From contig JANPFP010000265.1 of the NCBI GenBank assembly GCA_031423495.1, positions 24,223 through 88,222 on the forward strand: a stretch of DNA of 64,000 nucleotides, given 5' to 3'. The translations under genes and the position numbers were made by a program. Positions 16,322 to 24,686 of the stretch are shown here, one piece after another. Each line of letters opens with the position of its first letter. Position 1 is the stretch's first letter. Below the pieces are notes generated by a model that had not been told where the DNA came from, ran no database searches, and saw nothing but the letters and a program-made list of their open reading frames with translations. The stretch comes from JACPYM01 sp031423495. Its GTDB lineage: Bacteria; Acidobacteriota; Blastocatellia; RBC074.

Positions 16322-18556
16322 TTAAGGCTTATCGCCCGCTTCCGGTTTTTTCTCTTCGGCCTTTTCGTCCTTTAACGTATCGAGTAACTCCTTCCACGAA
16401 AACCAGCCCTGCTTGCCGCGAATATATTTATCAAACCAATTAAATTCAGCGACGGCTTTGACCAGTTGGTTGCGCGGTTCGGTAATGCCGTGCGTGTTAC
16501 CCGGATAGACCATAAATTCCGTAGGTACGCCGAGCTTCTTCAGCGCCATATGTAACTCTTCGCTTTGCGGACGCGGCACGCGCGGGTCGCCGTCCACCAC
16601 ATGAATTAACGTAGGCGTCCTGGCGTTCTTAATAAATTTGAGCGGCGATACGTCCCAGTATTTGGCGAAGTCTTCGTAAGGCGGTTTGCCGCCGTAATAA
16701 AACTCGCGGTTGCGTTGCACGTCGCTTTGCGCGTACATCGAAATCCAGTTGACCGCACCCGCGCCCGACGAAATCGCTTTGAAACGGTCGGTATGCGTCA
16801 GAATCCAATTCGACCAATGGCCGCCCGCGCTCCAACCCATCGCACCCATTTTGTCGCCGTCAACTAAGCCTTGCGCGATCAGGTGATCCGCGCCGGTCAT
16901 AATGTCGTCGTAACCTTGCCGGAAATAATCGCCGCCGATTTCCATCTTGTGTTTTTCGCCGTAATTCACCGAGCCGCGATAGTTCGGACATAACACCGCG
17001 TAACCCGCGCCCGCATAAATTTGCGCGCCGTAACCCGGATTAAATCGCAGCACGTCAGCCCCCGCCGGGCCGCCGTGAATTTGCACGATAAAGGGGTAAC
17101 GTTTGCCGCGTTCGTAATTGACGGGCTTGACCAATACGCCCTCAACCATTTTGCCGTCGGACGACTTCCATTGAATAGCTTCGGTCTCGCCGAGCGATAA
17201 GTTACGCACTTGCGGATTGCCGTCGGTGAGTTGCCGCCAACTGGTTTTGTTACCCCCGATTTGCGGAGCTACGAAATAATTCACCGGCATGGTCGAGTCG
17301 GAGTAACTCACGATGAGCGTCTTACTGTCTTTATCTTCTGAAAAAGTAACTACGGCTTTTTCGTTAGTTACTTGAGTCACTTTGCCGGTCTCAGTCGAGA
17401 GTGCGAATAACTGACTCGTAGCCCGCCAGCCTTCGTTGAAATAAATCGTCTTGTTGTCGCTTGACCAGAAACCGATGGAAGCATCGCCATCAAAGCCATC
17501 GCCGAGTTTCTTCCACGCGCCGCCCGCGACGGGGCGCAGGTATACGCGGCCATTGCGGAAGTATTCAAAATTGTCTGACGCGGCAAAGGCAATCCACTTG
17601 CTGTCAGGCGAGAACGAAGCGGCGCTCTCGCCGATTTCTTTGTTATCCGACAACCCTTCGAGCGTACCGCCTTGTGTGTCGAGTAAAAACAAATCGGCGT
17701 AAATCGCGGCTTCGGTTACGGTGCGTTGATAACGGTCGCGGGGCGTACCGCGAAAGGCCAGCCAACGCGAGTCGGGCGAAATCACGATGTCGCTGACGCT
17801 GACGGCGATGCTGTTTGCGAGGTTTTTGGTTTTGGCGGTGTCGAGGTCTACGACCCGCAAGCGTTGCAAGGGCGTTTCTTCGTTGCGAATGCGCACGGTG
17901 AATTTCTTTTCGAGCCGGTCGTCATTGTCCTTGTTCACCGTCTCGGGCGCAGTGAAATAAATGTTCTTGCTGTCGGGCGCGAACTTCCACTCGTTGACCA
18001 ACGTCGCCAATACGCGCGGCTTGGCGCTGTCGAGTTCGGCGACAGGCAAGACCATCAACATCTGTTTGTCCTGCTTGCCCGCCGTATAAGCCAACCACTT
18101 GCCATCTTTGCTAAAGGCGAAATTGCCCACACCATCTTTGGCATCGGTGAGCTTGCGCGCTTCGCCACCATCGGGCGACATCAAGTAAAGCTGGTTTTGC
18201 GTTGGCGCAGCAGCGGGCGCTTCGCGATCAGAGGCGAAGACGAAAAACCTGCCATCGCGCGACCATTGCGGCGCGCTTTCGTTTTTGTCTTTTGTGTAAG
18301 TCATCTGCCGCGACGAGGCTACGCCGCGTTCGAGCGAGACCAGATGAATGTCGCTGTATCGTTTTGCCGCCTTCCAGTCTGGGACGCTCAACGTATACAA
18401 GCCCCACTTGCCATCGGGACTGACAACGGGCGCGGTGACATTGCGCATCTCCTGCGCATCCATAAACGTCATCGGACGTTTGGTTTGGGCAGTTACAGTC
18501 AGGCCAACGAATAACGTAGCGAGTAACAAAAGCAATTTTGATATTGGTGATTTCAT
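16322..18556 (-). CDS. S9 family (prolyl oligopeptidase-type) exported peptidase
   Basis: 744 residues beginning MKSPISKLLLLLATLFVG with a Sec signal peptide ending near VTAQ. Residues about 35-400 form a TolB/WD-type beta propeller of repeated units (SPDGKWGLYTL, SRDGRFFVFASDRE, SKDGKWLAYTAGKQ, SPDSRWLAFRG). Then comes an alpha/beta hydrolase domain with nucleophile Ser576 in GWSAGGHWSN, an Asp in VVDGDPRVP (about 655) and His in GNTHGI (about 690). Such enzymes cleave peptides in the periplasm, often after proline or from acylated N-termini. ATG 18556 is preferred over 18568, because GGAG lies 7 bp before it. The C-terminal tail is Lys/Glu-rich. Confidence 0.93.
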   Translation of the reverse strand: MKSPISKLLLLLATLFVGLTVTAQTKRPMTFMDAQEMRNVTAPVVSPDGKWGLYTLSVPDWKAAKRYSDIHLVSLERGVASSRQMTYTKDKNESAPQWSRDGRFFVFASDREAPAAAPTQNQLYLMSPDGGEARKLTDAKDGVGNFAFSKDGKWLAYTAGKQDKQMLMVLPVAELDSAKPRVLATLVNEWKFAPDSKNIYFTAPETVNKDNDDRLEKKFTVRIRNEETPLQRLRVVDLDTAKTKNLANSIAVSVSDIVISPDSRWLAFRGTPRDRYQRTVTEAAIYADLFLLDTQGGTLEGLSDNKEIGESAASFSPDSKWIAFAASDNFEYFRNGRVYLRPVAGGAWKKLGDGFDGDASIGFWSSDNKTIYFNEGWRATSQLFALSTETGKVTQVTNEKAVVTFSEDKDSKTLIVSYSDSTMPVNYFVAPQIGGNKTSWRQLTDGNPQVRNLSLGETEAIQWKSSDGKMVEGVLVKPVNYERGKRYPFIVQIHGGPAGADVLRFNPGYGAQIYAGAGYAVLCPNYRGSVNYGEKHKMEIGGDYFRQGYDDIMTGADHLIAQGLVDGDKMGAMGWSAGGHWSNWILTHTDRFKAISSGAGAVNWISMYAQSDVQRNREFYYGGKPPYEDFAKYWDVSPLKFIKNARTPTLIHVVDGDPRVPRPQSEELHMALKKLGVPTEFMVYPGNTHGITEPRNQLVKAVAEFNWFDKYIRGKQGWFSWKELLDTLKDEKAEEKKPEAGDKP

Positions 18557-18582
18557 GAGTAACTCCATTTCGATTGCGCTTG

Positions 18583-18692
18583 ATAAGCCATCATTGCTCT
18601 GCGCCAGAAGCGTTGCGGTGATGAGCCATCATTCTTTGCGCCAAAGGCCCTGCGGTAATGAGCCATCATTCTTTGCGCCGGAGGCGCTACGG
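18583..18692. repeat. Three tandem 37-bp repeats
   Basis: Three imperfect copies of a unit with core GAGCCATCATTCTTTGCGCC followed by a GCG-rich part, directly upstream of the S9 peptidase start and running into the REP-like unit. Copies 2 and 3 are nearly identical; copy 1 is diverged. Confidence 0.8.
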
Positions 18693-18815
18693 AGATTAGC
18701 CGGTGGTGAAGCTTTAGCGGAACCACCGGAACCATGTGCAAAAATCCCGTAAGCCCTGAAGGGGTGACGGATGGCGCGCGCCTCTGCCGCCCTTTCAGGG
18801 CTAGTCAGATATTTC
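18651..18815 (+). repeat. Composite REP-like unit, copy 1
   Basis: The order is a GCGCCGGAGGCGC hairpin, then GAGATTAGCCGGTGGTG, a short loop, CGGAACCACCGG, a spacer, then AGCCCTGAAGGGG and its partner CCCTTTCAGGGCT. The same order is found in inverted orientation at 19112-19245, and parts occur at 18822-18880 and 6221-6254. Confidence 0.8.
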
Positions 18816-18821
18816 GCATCC

Positions 18822-18880
18822 CAACCGGTGGTTACGCTAACGCTTCACCACCGGCTAATCTCCGGCGTCCCTCCGGGACA
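18822..18880 (-). repeat. Partial REP-like unit, inverted
   Basis: Read on the minus strand this has GGAGATTAGCCGGTGGTG, a loop and ACCACCGG, the central palindrome of the composite unit at 18651-18815, without the AGCCCTGAAGGGG part. Confidence 0.7.
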
Positions 18881-18948
18881 AATTTGTTATTCATCGCGCA
18901 TTCGTTCCGGCGGTTGCGCAACGAAACCACCGGAACACTACGCGGTTT

Positions 18949-19111
18949 TCACCACAAATACTTTTCGTCGTACTCAACGTCGTAGGCTTCCAGAAACTCC
19001 ACGTACTCTTCCTGAAAGGTTTTCTTGCGGTGGTGTTCTTCCTGATTCTCGATGTACTTGCGCACAGCCTCGCGTTGGGATGCTCCGTAACCTTCCTGCC
19101 AGGCAAACAGC
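18949..19111 (-). pseudogene. C-terminal remnant of IS200-type Y1 (REP-associated) transposase
   Basis: About 53 residues starting LFAWQEGYGASQREAVRKYI and continuing NQEEHHRKKTFQEEYVEFLE to EKYLW-stop. This is the C-terminal part of a Y1 transposase of the IS200/IS605 REP-associated type, with the Y-I-x-N-Q-E-E-H-H segment that carries the nucleophilic Tyr. The N-terminal half with the HUH motif is gone and is replaced by the composite REP unit at 19112-19245, which is fused in frame so an 88-residue ORF exists. It cannot transpose. Confidence 0.75.
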
Positions 19112-19245
19112 ACCAGCCCTGAAGGGGCGGCAGATGTGCGTCGCGTCCGTCGCCCCTGTCGGGGCTTGCGGGATTTTCGCACGGCGTTCCGGTGGTTCCG
19201 CTGAAGCTCCACCACCGGCTAATCTCCGCAGTGCCTTCGGCACGA
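19112..19245 (-). repeat. Composite REP-like unit, copy 2
   Basis: On the minus strand this reads GAGATTAGCCGGTGGTG, CGGAACCACCGG, a spacer with AAAATCCCGCAAGCCCCG, and CCGCCCCTTCAGGGCTGG, the same order as copy 1 at 18651-18815. The two copies face each other and bracket the transposase remnant. Confidence 0.8.
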
Positions 19246-19283
19246 AGAAGAGGGTAATTAAAATAGCTTTCAGTTTTAGATTC

Positions 19284-20213
19284 TTAATCGCGCCTGGGCG
19301 GGAGTACCGCCAAGCTAAGAGCCGTATTTTGCACTTCTTCGACTTTGCCAGAGAGATTTTCCATTGATTGCATTATGTTGCTTAGTACAGTCGAAAAGGC
19401 TTTTTCGGATTCAGTTTTAATACTGTCTCTCTGAAACATTCCCATCGTCATAATTGATTGGACGACCATATTAGCGAGCCTTTCAGCCGTGATATTTTGG
19501 CTCTCTGGATGTTGGGCAAATGATGCTAGCTCTTTCTTTATGGCATCACGTAGATTGTCATGTGACATAACAGCAGAATCATTGAATTTTCTCTCAATTC
19601 TTTTAAGTAGTTCGTCTTGTTGGTGTTCAACCTCGGTTGTAATCTTTTTGGTTAAAGATACGATATCGCCTTCTATCGTACCTAGCGTTTTGCGAATATT
19701 GCTAATCGCCTCTAAAACAAATGCGCCATCAGATAAAATCGCAGAGTTTTTAATTTTTTCGATTTCTTTTAGTGATTGGTACAGCATAGCCGATTGCTGT
19801 TCGAGAGTGATTTTCTGCAACTGTGTTTCGCTGACCCCTGCCCGAATGTCATTCAAAGAAGCGTTAAGCCTGATTCCGTCAATTGGGGTAATGGCATTTC
19901 TAATACGAAGCGTGTCATCCAGTATTTTCTGAAGCATCTCGCTGCTATTTTTAATGGTGGCACCTTTTTCTGCCAAGTCAGCAGTTATTTTTTCAAAGTG
20001 GCCTCCACTAGAGCTTTCACCGATTGAGAAAAATTTTTGTATTACGAAAAATAATACGCCAGCTCCGAGTAGCTCTGTAGATAGGTTCAACAATAAGCTA
20101 TTGAGAATACCTGTTTGCCAAACGTACCTGCCCAATAAAATCAAAATACAAGCAAACATTATAATCAAACCGTAAACTGCAACTTCAAATCTTTTCATTT
20201 TATTGTCGTTCAT
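19284..20213 (-). CDS. AT-rich membrane-anchored protein of unknown function
   Basis: 309 residues. Two transmembrane helices near the N-terminus (VAVYGLIIMFACILILLGRY at about 10-29 and LLGAGVLFFVIQKFF at about 48-62) are followed by a long, mostly helical soluble region, rich in Glu, Lys, Ile and Ser and probably coiled coil. No enzymatic motif is seen. The gene is much poorer in GC than its neighbours (about 35-40% by eye) and stands next to transposase and REP debris, which suggests horizontal acquisition. Membrane anchoring with a long cytoplasmic helical part is common among accessory or phage-defence proteins, but nothing specific supports that here. Confidence 0.75.
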   Translation of the reverse strand: MNDNKMKRFEVAVYGLIIMFACILILLGRYVWQTGILNSLLLNLSTELLGAGVLFFVIQKFFSIGESSSGGHFEKITADLAEKGATIKNSSEMLQKILDDTLRIRNAITPIDGIRLNASLNDIRAGVSETQLQKITLEQQSAMLYQSLKEIEKIKNSAILSDGAFVLEAISNIRKTLGTIEGDIVSLTKKITTEVEHQQDELLKRIERKFNDSAVMSHDNLRDAIKKELASFAQHPESQNITAERLANMVVQSIMTMGMFQRDSIKTESEKAFSTVLSNIMQSMENLSGKVEEVQNTALSLAVLPPRRD

Positions 20214-20742
20214 TTCTTTACCTTGTCCGCTAAAGGATTGCTTGCTATCTGAGGTCTCGCACTAAAGGTCGAAAGCCACGCTTGCTTGTGGAGCCACTTC
20301 TCCCTGCTGGGCATGAAAAACGCACCTAACGGCAACCATCATACATTCATCTTCTCGCATACGTGCGCCCCACCGCCGCTTGCAACGCGCGTCCTGCATA
20401 CACTCTCGCCAAATGCCGCCGATATTCGCCCGAAGCGTGAATGTCTTCCATCGCATCGCTGGCCCGTTGATGGTGAGCGAAAGCTGCATGTGCGTATGCC
20501 CTCCTGCTGATGGGCACTGCTGACTTGCTATAACTGGCGGCTGCTGTTGCCGCGCTACGGTTAAAAGGATTGCGCTAATTACTACTTTGAAACGGCGCGC
20601 ATCTTACGCGCGTATTCAGCGGATGGCAATGGCGGTGAGGCGGTCGGTCAGTGGATTTCTGGCGCGCGCGCGGTTACATTGCGGCTGGCAAATGACCTGC
20701 ATTCCTGACCATACAGACTGATTAAACTGAAGGAGAATCGTT
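20214..20742. other. Gene-poor region with a gene remnant
   Basis: It holds the xanthine dehydrogenase remnant at 20347-20510 and the leader of the quinoprotein gene. No convincing complete gene, RNA or promoter was recognised; the ribosome site AAGGAGA precedes the quinoprotein ATG at 20743. Confidence 0.6.
20347..20510 (-). pseudogene. C-terminal remnant of xanthine dehydrogenase-family FAD subunit
   Basis: On the minus strand a frame ending at TGA 20347-20349 reads AFAHHQRASDAMEDIHASGE and then YRRHLARVYAGRALQAAVGR. I-H-A-S-x-E-Y-R-R-H-L closely matches the end of CoxM/XdhB-type FAD subunits (molybdenum hydroxylase family). No upstream part of the gene is found; the frame loses similarity near 20510. 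It is a decayed fragment. Confidence 0.6.
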
Positions 20743-21990
20743 ATGAAAATGTTGCGGATGATTTCGTTTTTATCGCTGTCGCTGGTGGCGGCGTTGGCTG
20801 TGTTTCAACTAGCACCATCGGCGGATGTTGTCACCGATTGGCCGCAATGGCGCGGGCCGCTGCGCAATGGCTTGTCGCCGGATACGGGTTTGTTGAAACA
20901 ATGGCCGGCGAACGGGCCGGCGGTGACGTGGACGATTTCGAATTTGGGCGAAGGCTACGGTTCGGTTTCGATGCGCGGTGACCGCATCTTTGTGCAAGGC
21001 ACGAGCGGTACGGCGAGCGCCGTGTTCTGTTTGAATCGCGCCGACGGCAAAGTGATTTGGCAGGCGGCGTTGGGGCCGATGGTGAAAGAAGGCCGTGGCA
21101 ATGGGCCGCGCGCTACGCCGACGATTGAGGGCGACAAGGTTTTTGTCATGACCGAAAACGGCGACCTCGCGGCGTTGCGCTTTCGCGACGGCGGCGTTGT
21201 GTGGCGCAAGAACATCCTCAAAGAATTCGGCGGCAGCAATCCGCATTGGCTGATTAGCGAATCGCCGCTGGTTGACGGCAATCGCCTCATCGTTTCGCCC
21301 GGCGGCGGCGGAGCCAGTCTGGTCGCGCTCGATAAAAACACGGGCAGCGTATTGTGGAAGTCGGGCGACTTGAGCGATGGCCCGGCGTATTCGTCCGCGA
21401 TTGCCGCTACGGTGGGCGGTGTGCCGATGTATCTGAATTTCACTGACAGCGCGGCGGTCGGAGTACGCGCCACTGACGGCAAACTGTTGTGGAAGCATGG
21501 CAGTCCTTCGAATCGCACGGCCAATTGCACGACGCCGATCTTTGCCGACAACAAAGTCTTTTTCACTTCGGCTTACGGTACGGGTGCAGCGTTGCTGAAT
21601 CTGTCTGCTGCAAACGGCGGCGTGACAGCAAAAGAGGCTTACTTCACCAAAGAGATGAAAAACCATCACGGCGGCGTAGTGCTGGTGAACGGTTATCTTT
21701 ACGGCTTTTCTGACGCGATTTTGACTTGCATGGAATTCGCCACCGGCAAGGTGATGTGGCGCGACCGCAGCGTAGGCAAAGGCTCACTCACTTACGCCGA
21801 CGGCATGCTTTACCTCGTCGGCGAAGGCCAGCGCGTAGGCCTCGCCGAAGCCAATCCGCAGGCTTATGTGGCCAAAGGCGGCTTTGCCATTCAGGATTTC
21901 GGCAAGCCTTCGTGGGCGCATCCGGTCGTCATCGGCGGCAAGTTGTATATCCGTAATCAAGGTTCGTTGACGGCGTATAACGTGAAGTGA
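20743..21990 (+). CDS. Exported PQQ-like beta-propeller protein
   Basis: 415 residues with a Sec signal peptide (MKMLRMISFLSLSLVAALAV). The rest is a beta propeller of pyrrolo-quinoline-quinone-like repeats: VTDWPQWRGPLRNGLSPDTG at the mature N-terminus, then repeated FCLNRADGKVIWQAALG, VALDKNTGSVLWKSGDL, VRATDGKLLWKHG and MEFATGKVMWRDRS blades. Such proteins act in the periplasm as dehydrogenase-like or scaffold proteins (BamB fold); the catalytic Asp/Ca site of true quinoprotein dehydrogenases is not evident. AAGGAG lies 8 bp before ATG. The gene is monocistronic and convergent with the antiporter gene. Confidence 0.88.
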   Translation: MKMLRMISFLSLSLVAALAVFQLAPSADVVTDWPQWRGPLRNGLSPDTGLLKQWPANGPAVTWTISNLGEGYGSVSMRGDRIFVQGTSGTASAVFCLNRADGKVIWQAALGPMVKEGRGNGPRATPTIEGDKVFVMTENGDLAALRFRDGGVVWRKNILKEFGGSNPHWLISESPLVDGNRLIVSPGGGGASLVALDKNTGSVLWKSGDLSDGPAYSSAIAATVGGVPMYLNFTDSAAVGVRATDGKLLWKHGSPSNRTANCTTPIFADNKVFFTSAYGTGAALLNLSAANGGVTAKEAYFTKEMKNHHGGVVLVNGYLYGFSDAILTCMEFATGKVMWRDRSVGKGSLTYADGMLYLVGEGQRVGLAEANPQAYVAKGGFAIQDFGKPSWAHPVVIGGKLYIRNQGSLTAYNVK

Positions 21991-22009
21991 GTGCGCGATG
22001 GGAGTTATG

Positions 22010-22070
22010 AGAGGAATGGGAGCGTTGAGAGGAAGCCGAAAATTTTCTTCCCTCTAACTCTCATTCCTCT
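22010..22070. terminator. Purine/pyrimidine inverted repeat between convergent genes
   Basis: AGAGGAATGGGAGCGTTGAG and its imperfect complement (CTCTAACTCTCATTCCTCT) around an AT-rich loop, placed between the stops of the quinoprotein (+) and antiporter (-) genes. It probably works as a bidirectional terminator. Confidence 0.55.
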
Positions 22071-22074
22071 GTCC

Positions 22075-23388
22075 TTATTCTTTTGTCGTGTCTTTGAGTC
22101 CCGCGAATTCTTCAAAGACTTCGACGACTTCCGTTTCTTCTACTTTGGGGAAGGTCAGCCTCAGCAACAGCGGCGTAACCATCGTCGTGACCAATACCAT
22201 AATCACCATAATCGAAAAGACTTCTTGGTTGATGACGCGGCTGGCGAGGCCTACGCCGGCGACGATGAGGCCGACTTCGCCGCGCGAGATCATGCCGACG
22301 CCTACGCGCAGCGATTCACGATTGGTGAATCCGCTGAGGCGCGCGCCGACGCCGCTGCCGATGACTTTGGTGACGACCGCAACGAACAGAATGCTGCTCA
22401 TCAACAACAGTTTTGACGAATTGCCGAACAGCGCGCGCCCGTCGGCTTCGAGACCGATGGAGATGAAAAAGATCGGGACGAATACGCTGTATGTGAGCGG
22501 GTGAATGCCTTCGTCAATCTTTTCTTTGAAGCGCGTGCGCGTGACCAACACGCCCGCGAGATAAGAGCCGGTGATGGCTGCGACTTGTCCGATGTATTCA
22601 GCGAGAAAGGCATAGAACAAAGCGAGGGCCACGGTGCCTGCGAGCAAGGCTTGACTGGCGGGTACGCGCGAAAGTTTTTCGAGCAGCTTGTCGAAATACT
22701 TCCAACCGAAGCTCCACGCGGCGGCGAAGTAGGCCAGCATCAAAACGATTATCAAACTGATTTCGGCGAACTTGCTACCTGCGAAAAAGTGTTGTGCGAT
22801 GAGGGCGGGCAGCTTTGGTTCAGTTGTCGCGTCGCCACCAATTGCTGCGAACGCCACGACGAATGACAACACGATGATGCCCATCACGTCGTCAATGACG
22901 GCGGCGCCGAGAATCGTCGAGCCTTCTTTCGATTTGAGTTGGCGCAACTCCATCAGCGTTTGCGCCGAAATCGAAACGCTCGTCGCGGTCAGCACCGTGC
23001 CGATGAAAATGGCTTCGCGCCAGCCGTACCCAAACGCTCTGGCGGTCAACACTCCGCCCAACATCGGCAAGACGACGCCGCCAATTGCTGCGGTGAAAGC
23101 AGCACGGCCTACGCGTTTCATTTCGTTGAGGTCGGTTTCGAGTCCGGCGACGAACATCAACAGGATGACGCCGATTTCAGAAAGGTCTTTTAACGTAGCG
23201 GCTAAGTTGCCGTGTCCCGCAAAGGCAGGCCAGTGCAGCAAGTTCAACACCGTCGGGCCGAGCAATAAGCCGATGAGGATTTCGCCGAAGACGGCGGGCT
23301 GTCCGAACCTTACGCTCAACGCTCCGGCGGCTTTGGCGCAGGCGATGATGACGACCAGCAGTAAAAGTAATTGCAGTAGGTGCGACAT
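22075..23388 (-). CDS. CPA2-family cation:proton antiporter
   Basis: 437 residues with about 12 membrane helices. Family features: FGQPAVFGEILIGLLLGPTV near the N-terminus, LFVAGLETDLNEMKRV-like segment (about residue 80), GAAVIDDVMGIIVLSFVVA with the ion-binding Asp pair, and MISRGEVGLIVAGVGLA (about residue 370). It exchanges Na+ or K+ for protons across the inner membrane. There is no C-terminal RCK/TrkA domain, so it is the short Kef/NapA-like form. GGAAA lies before ATG 23388, 9 bp after the DUF4139 gene, in the purA group. Confidence 0.92.
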   Translation of the reverse strand: MSHLLQLLLLLVVIIACAKAAGALSVRFGQPAVFGEILIGLLLGPTVLNLLHWPAFAGHGNLAATLKDLSEIGVILLMFVAGLETDLNEMKRVGRAAFTAAIGGVVLPMLGGVLTARAFGYGWREAIFIGTVLTATSVSISAQTLMELRQLKSKEGSTILGAAVIDDVMGIIVLSFVVAFAAIGGDATTEPKLPALIAQHFFAGSKFAEISLIIVLMLAYFAAAWSFGWKYFDKLLEKLSRVPASQALLAGTVALALFYAFLAEYIGQVAAITGSYLAGVLVTRTRFKEKIDEGIHPLTYSVFVPIFFISIGLEADGRALFGNSSKLLLMSSILFVAVVTKVIGSGVGARLSGFTNRESLRVGVGMISRGEVGLIVAGVGLASRVINQEVFSIMVIMVLVTTMVTPLLLRLTFPKVEETEVVEVFEEFAGLKDTTKE

Positions 23389-23397
23389 TCGGTTTCC

Positions 23398-24660
23398 TTA
23401 TTTGGTTTCGACGGTGTAACTAACTTTCGTGCTGCCGCCTGCCGGAACCATGACTTTGAACTGTAAGGAATGATCGCTCAGGCGTTCGCTTGTCGCAGAG
23501 CTTTGCGTGATTTTCCATTCGCTTCCGTCGCCGATTTCGATGCTTTCGCGGATGAAGGCTTCGGCCTCGACTGCGCCGCGATTGGTCAGCACGACTTCGA
23601 TTGAGGTGATGAGCTTTGAACCGCCTTCGCATTTTTCTTCGTCACGACAGTTCACGTTCTTGCGGCTTGTCACACGGCGCGTACCCACCAACACCGAAGA
23701 GCGCCCGGGCGACACGGCAAAGTCGCCGCCGTTGGCCGTAATCATAATGCGATCTTGTCCTGAAATCTGCGCGAGTTCGTTGTCGCGGGAATAGATGGTT
23801 ACCTTGCCGCCCGGCATGGTGATACCGGTTTTATTGGTTGCGACGAAGCGCGTTTGTAAGCCGCGCGGTTGCAGGATGAAGCCGCCCCGCGCCAATGTTT
23901 GCTGATTGTGTTCGTTCTCAAATACGTTTCTTTGCGTGATGGCTAACGTCGCCCGTTGAAACAACGGCAGCCGATTGACCAGCGCGTTCGCTTTCATCGT
24001 GATGTTATTTCCCAAACGGATGCAGCTGAATACGCTGAGGCCGCTGACTTCCGTATTCGCAGAAAGCACCGCGCTGTCGCTTACATCCTGCCGACTGATG
24101 TTCTGGGCATAAACGGAGCGAACACCATCATTGCCATCGCCTTCTAACAACGAGATTTCACCGGCAATCAAATCAACCGTACCCGCAGAGACATCCGTTC
24201 CCGTGTCGTTGAAAACCGTTACCCACGCATCCAGCGTGGCAGATTTAGGCGGAAGGTCTTTGCTGGTGGCTTCGAGCAACATCGAATAGTTCGCCTGCCA
24301 GCGCAAGCCCGGTGCGAGGTAATCAACTTGCACGCGCTGCGCTCCGGCAGCGCCTTTGTTATTGAGTACGAGGTGAAGCACGGGCGACTTTTCCTGTCCC
24401 ACCTGATTGCCGTCGTAGGTAATGTTTTGGCGCACGACTTCTGCGCCTTCGGCAGTCACGCGAATTGTGCCGGTGTTGGCTTTGGGCATGAGGCTGCGCC
24501 ATTCGATGGTGTTGAGTCCGGGCTGAAGTTCGAGCGTGCGCTCTTCGAGAAACTCAGCAATGCCTGCGTCATAAATCGTCAGGTGTTTGATGCCGTTGGT
24601 ACTTTGGGCTGAAACGATCAACGGGCAAAGGCAGGCAAATAGAAAGAACAGCTTTTTCAT
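23398..24660 (-). CDS. Exported DUF4139-domain protein
   Basis: 420 residues with a Sec signal peptide (MKKLFFLFACLCPLIVSAQS). The rest matches the DUF4139 family: LTIYDAGIAEFLEERTLELQ, GLNTIEWRSLMPKANTGTIR, YLAPGLRWQANYSMLL, AWVTVFNDTGTDVSAGTVDL, and a C-terminal half with conserved beta strands. Function is unknown; it is periplasmic or outer-membrane associated. A Cys pair (CRDEEKC) in the second half might form a disulphide. It begins 26 bp after purA and ends 9 bp before the antiporter, so it belongs to the purA transcript. Confidence 0.88.
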   Translation of the reverse strand: MKKLFFLFACLCPLIVSAQSTNGIKHLTIYDAGIAEFLEERTLELQPGLNTIEWRSLMPKANTGTIRVTAEGAEVVRQNITYDGNQVGQEKSPVLHLVLNNKGAAGAQRVQVDYLAPGLRWQANYSMLLEATSKDLPPKSATLDAWVTVFNDTGTDVSAGTVDLIAGEISLLEGDGNDGVRSVYAQNISRQDVSDSAVLSANTEVSGLSVFSCIRLGNNITMKANALVNRLPLFQRATLAITQRNVFENEHNQQTLARGGFILQPRGLQTRFVATNKTGITMPGGKVTIYSRDNELAQISGQDRIMITANGGDFAVSPGRSSVLVGTRRVTSRKNVNCRDEEKCEGGSKLITSIEVVLTNRGAVEAEAFIRESIEIGDGSEWKITQSSATSERLSDHSLQFKVMVPAGGSTKVSYTVETK

Positions 24661-24686
24661 AACAACACCTCACTGCTTTGGACGAG

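Noticed and set aside
18553..19367. ORFs of 60-198 residues in the REP region
   Set aside because: Translations of REP-like units; only the transposase C-terminal remnant has protein similarity.
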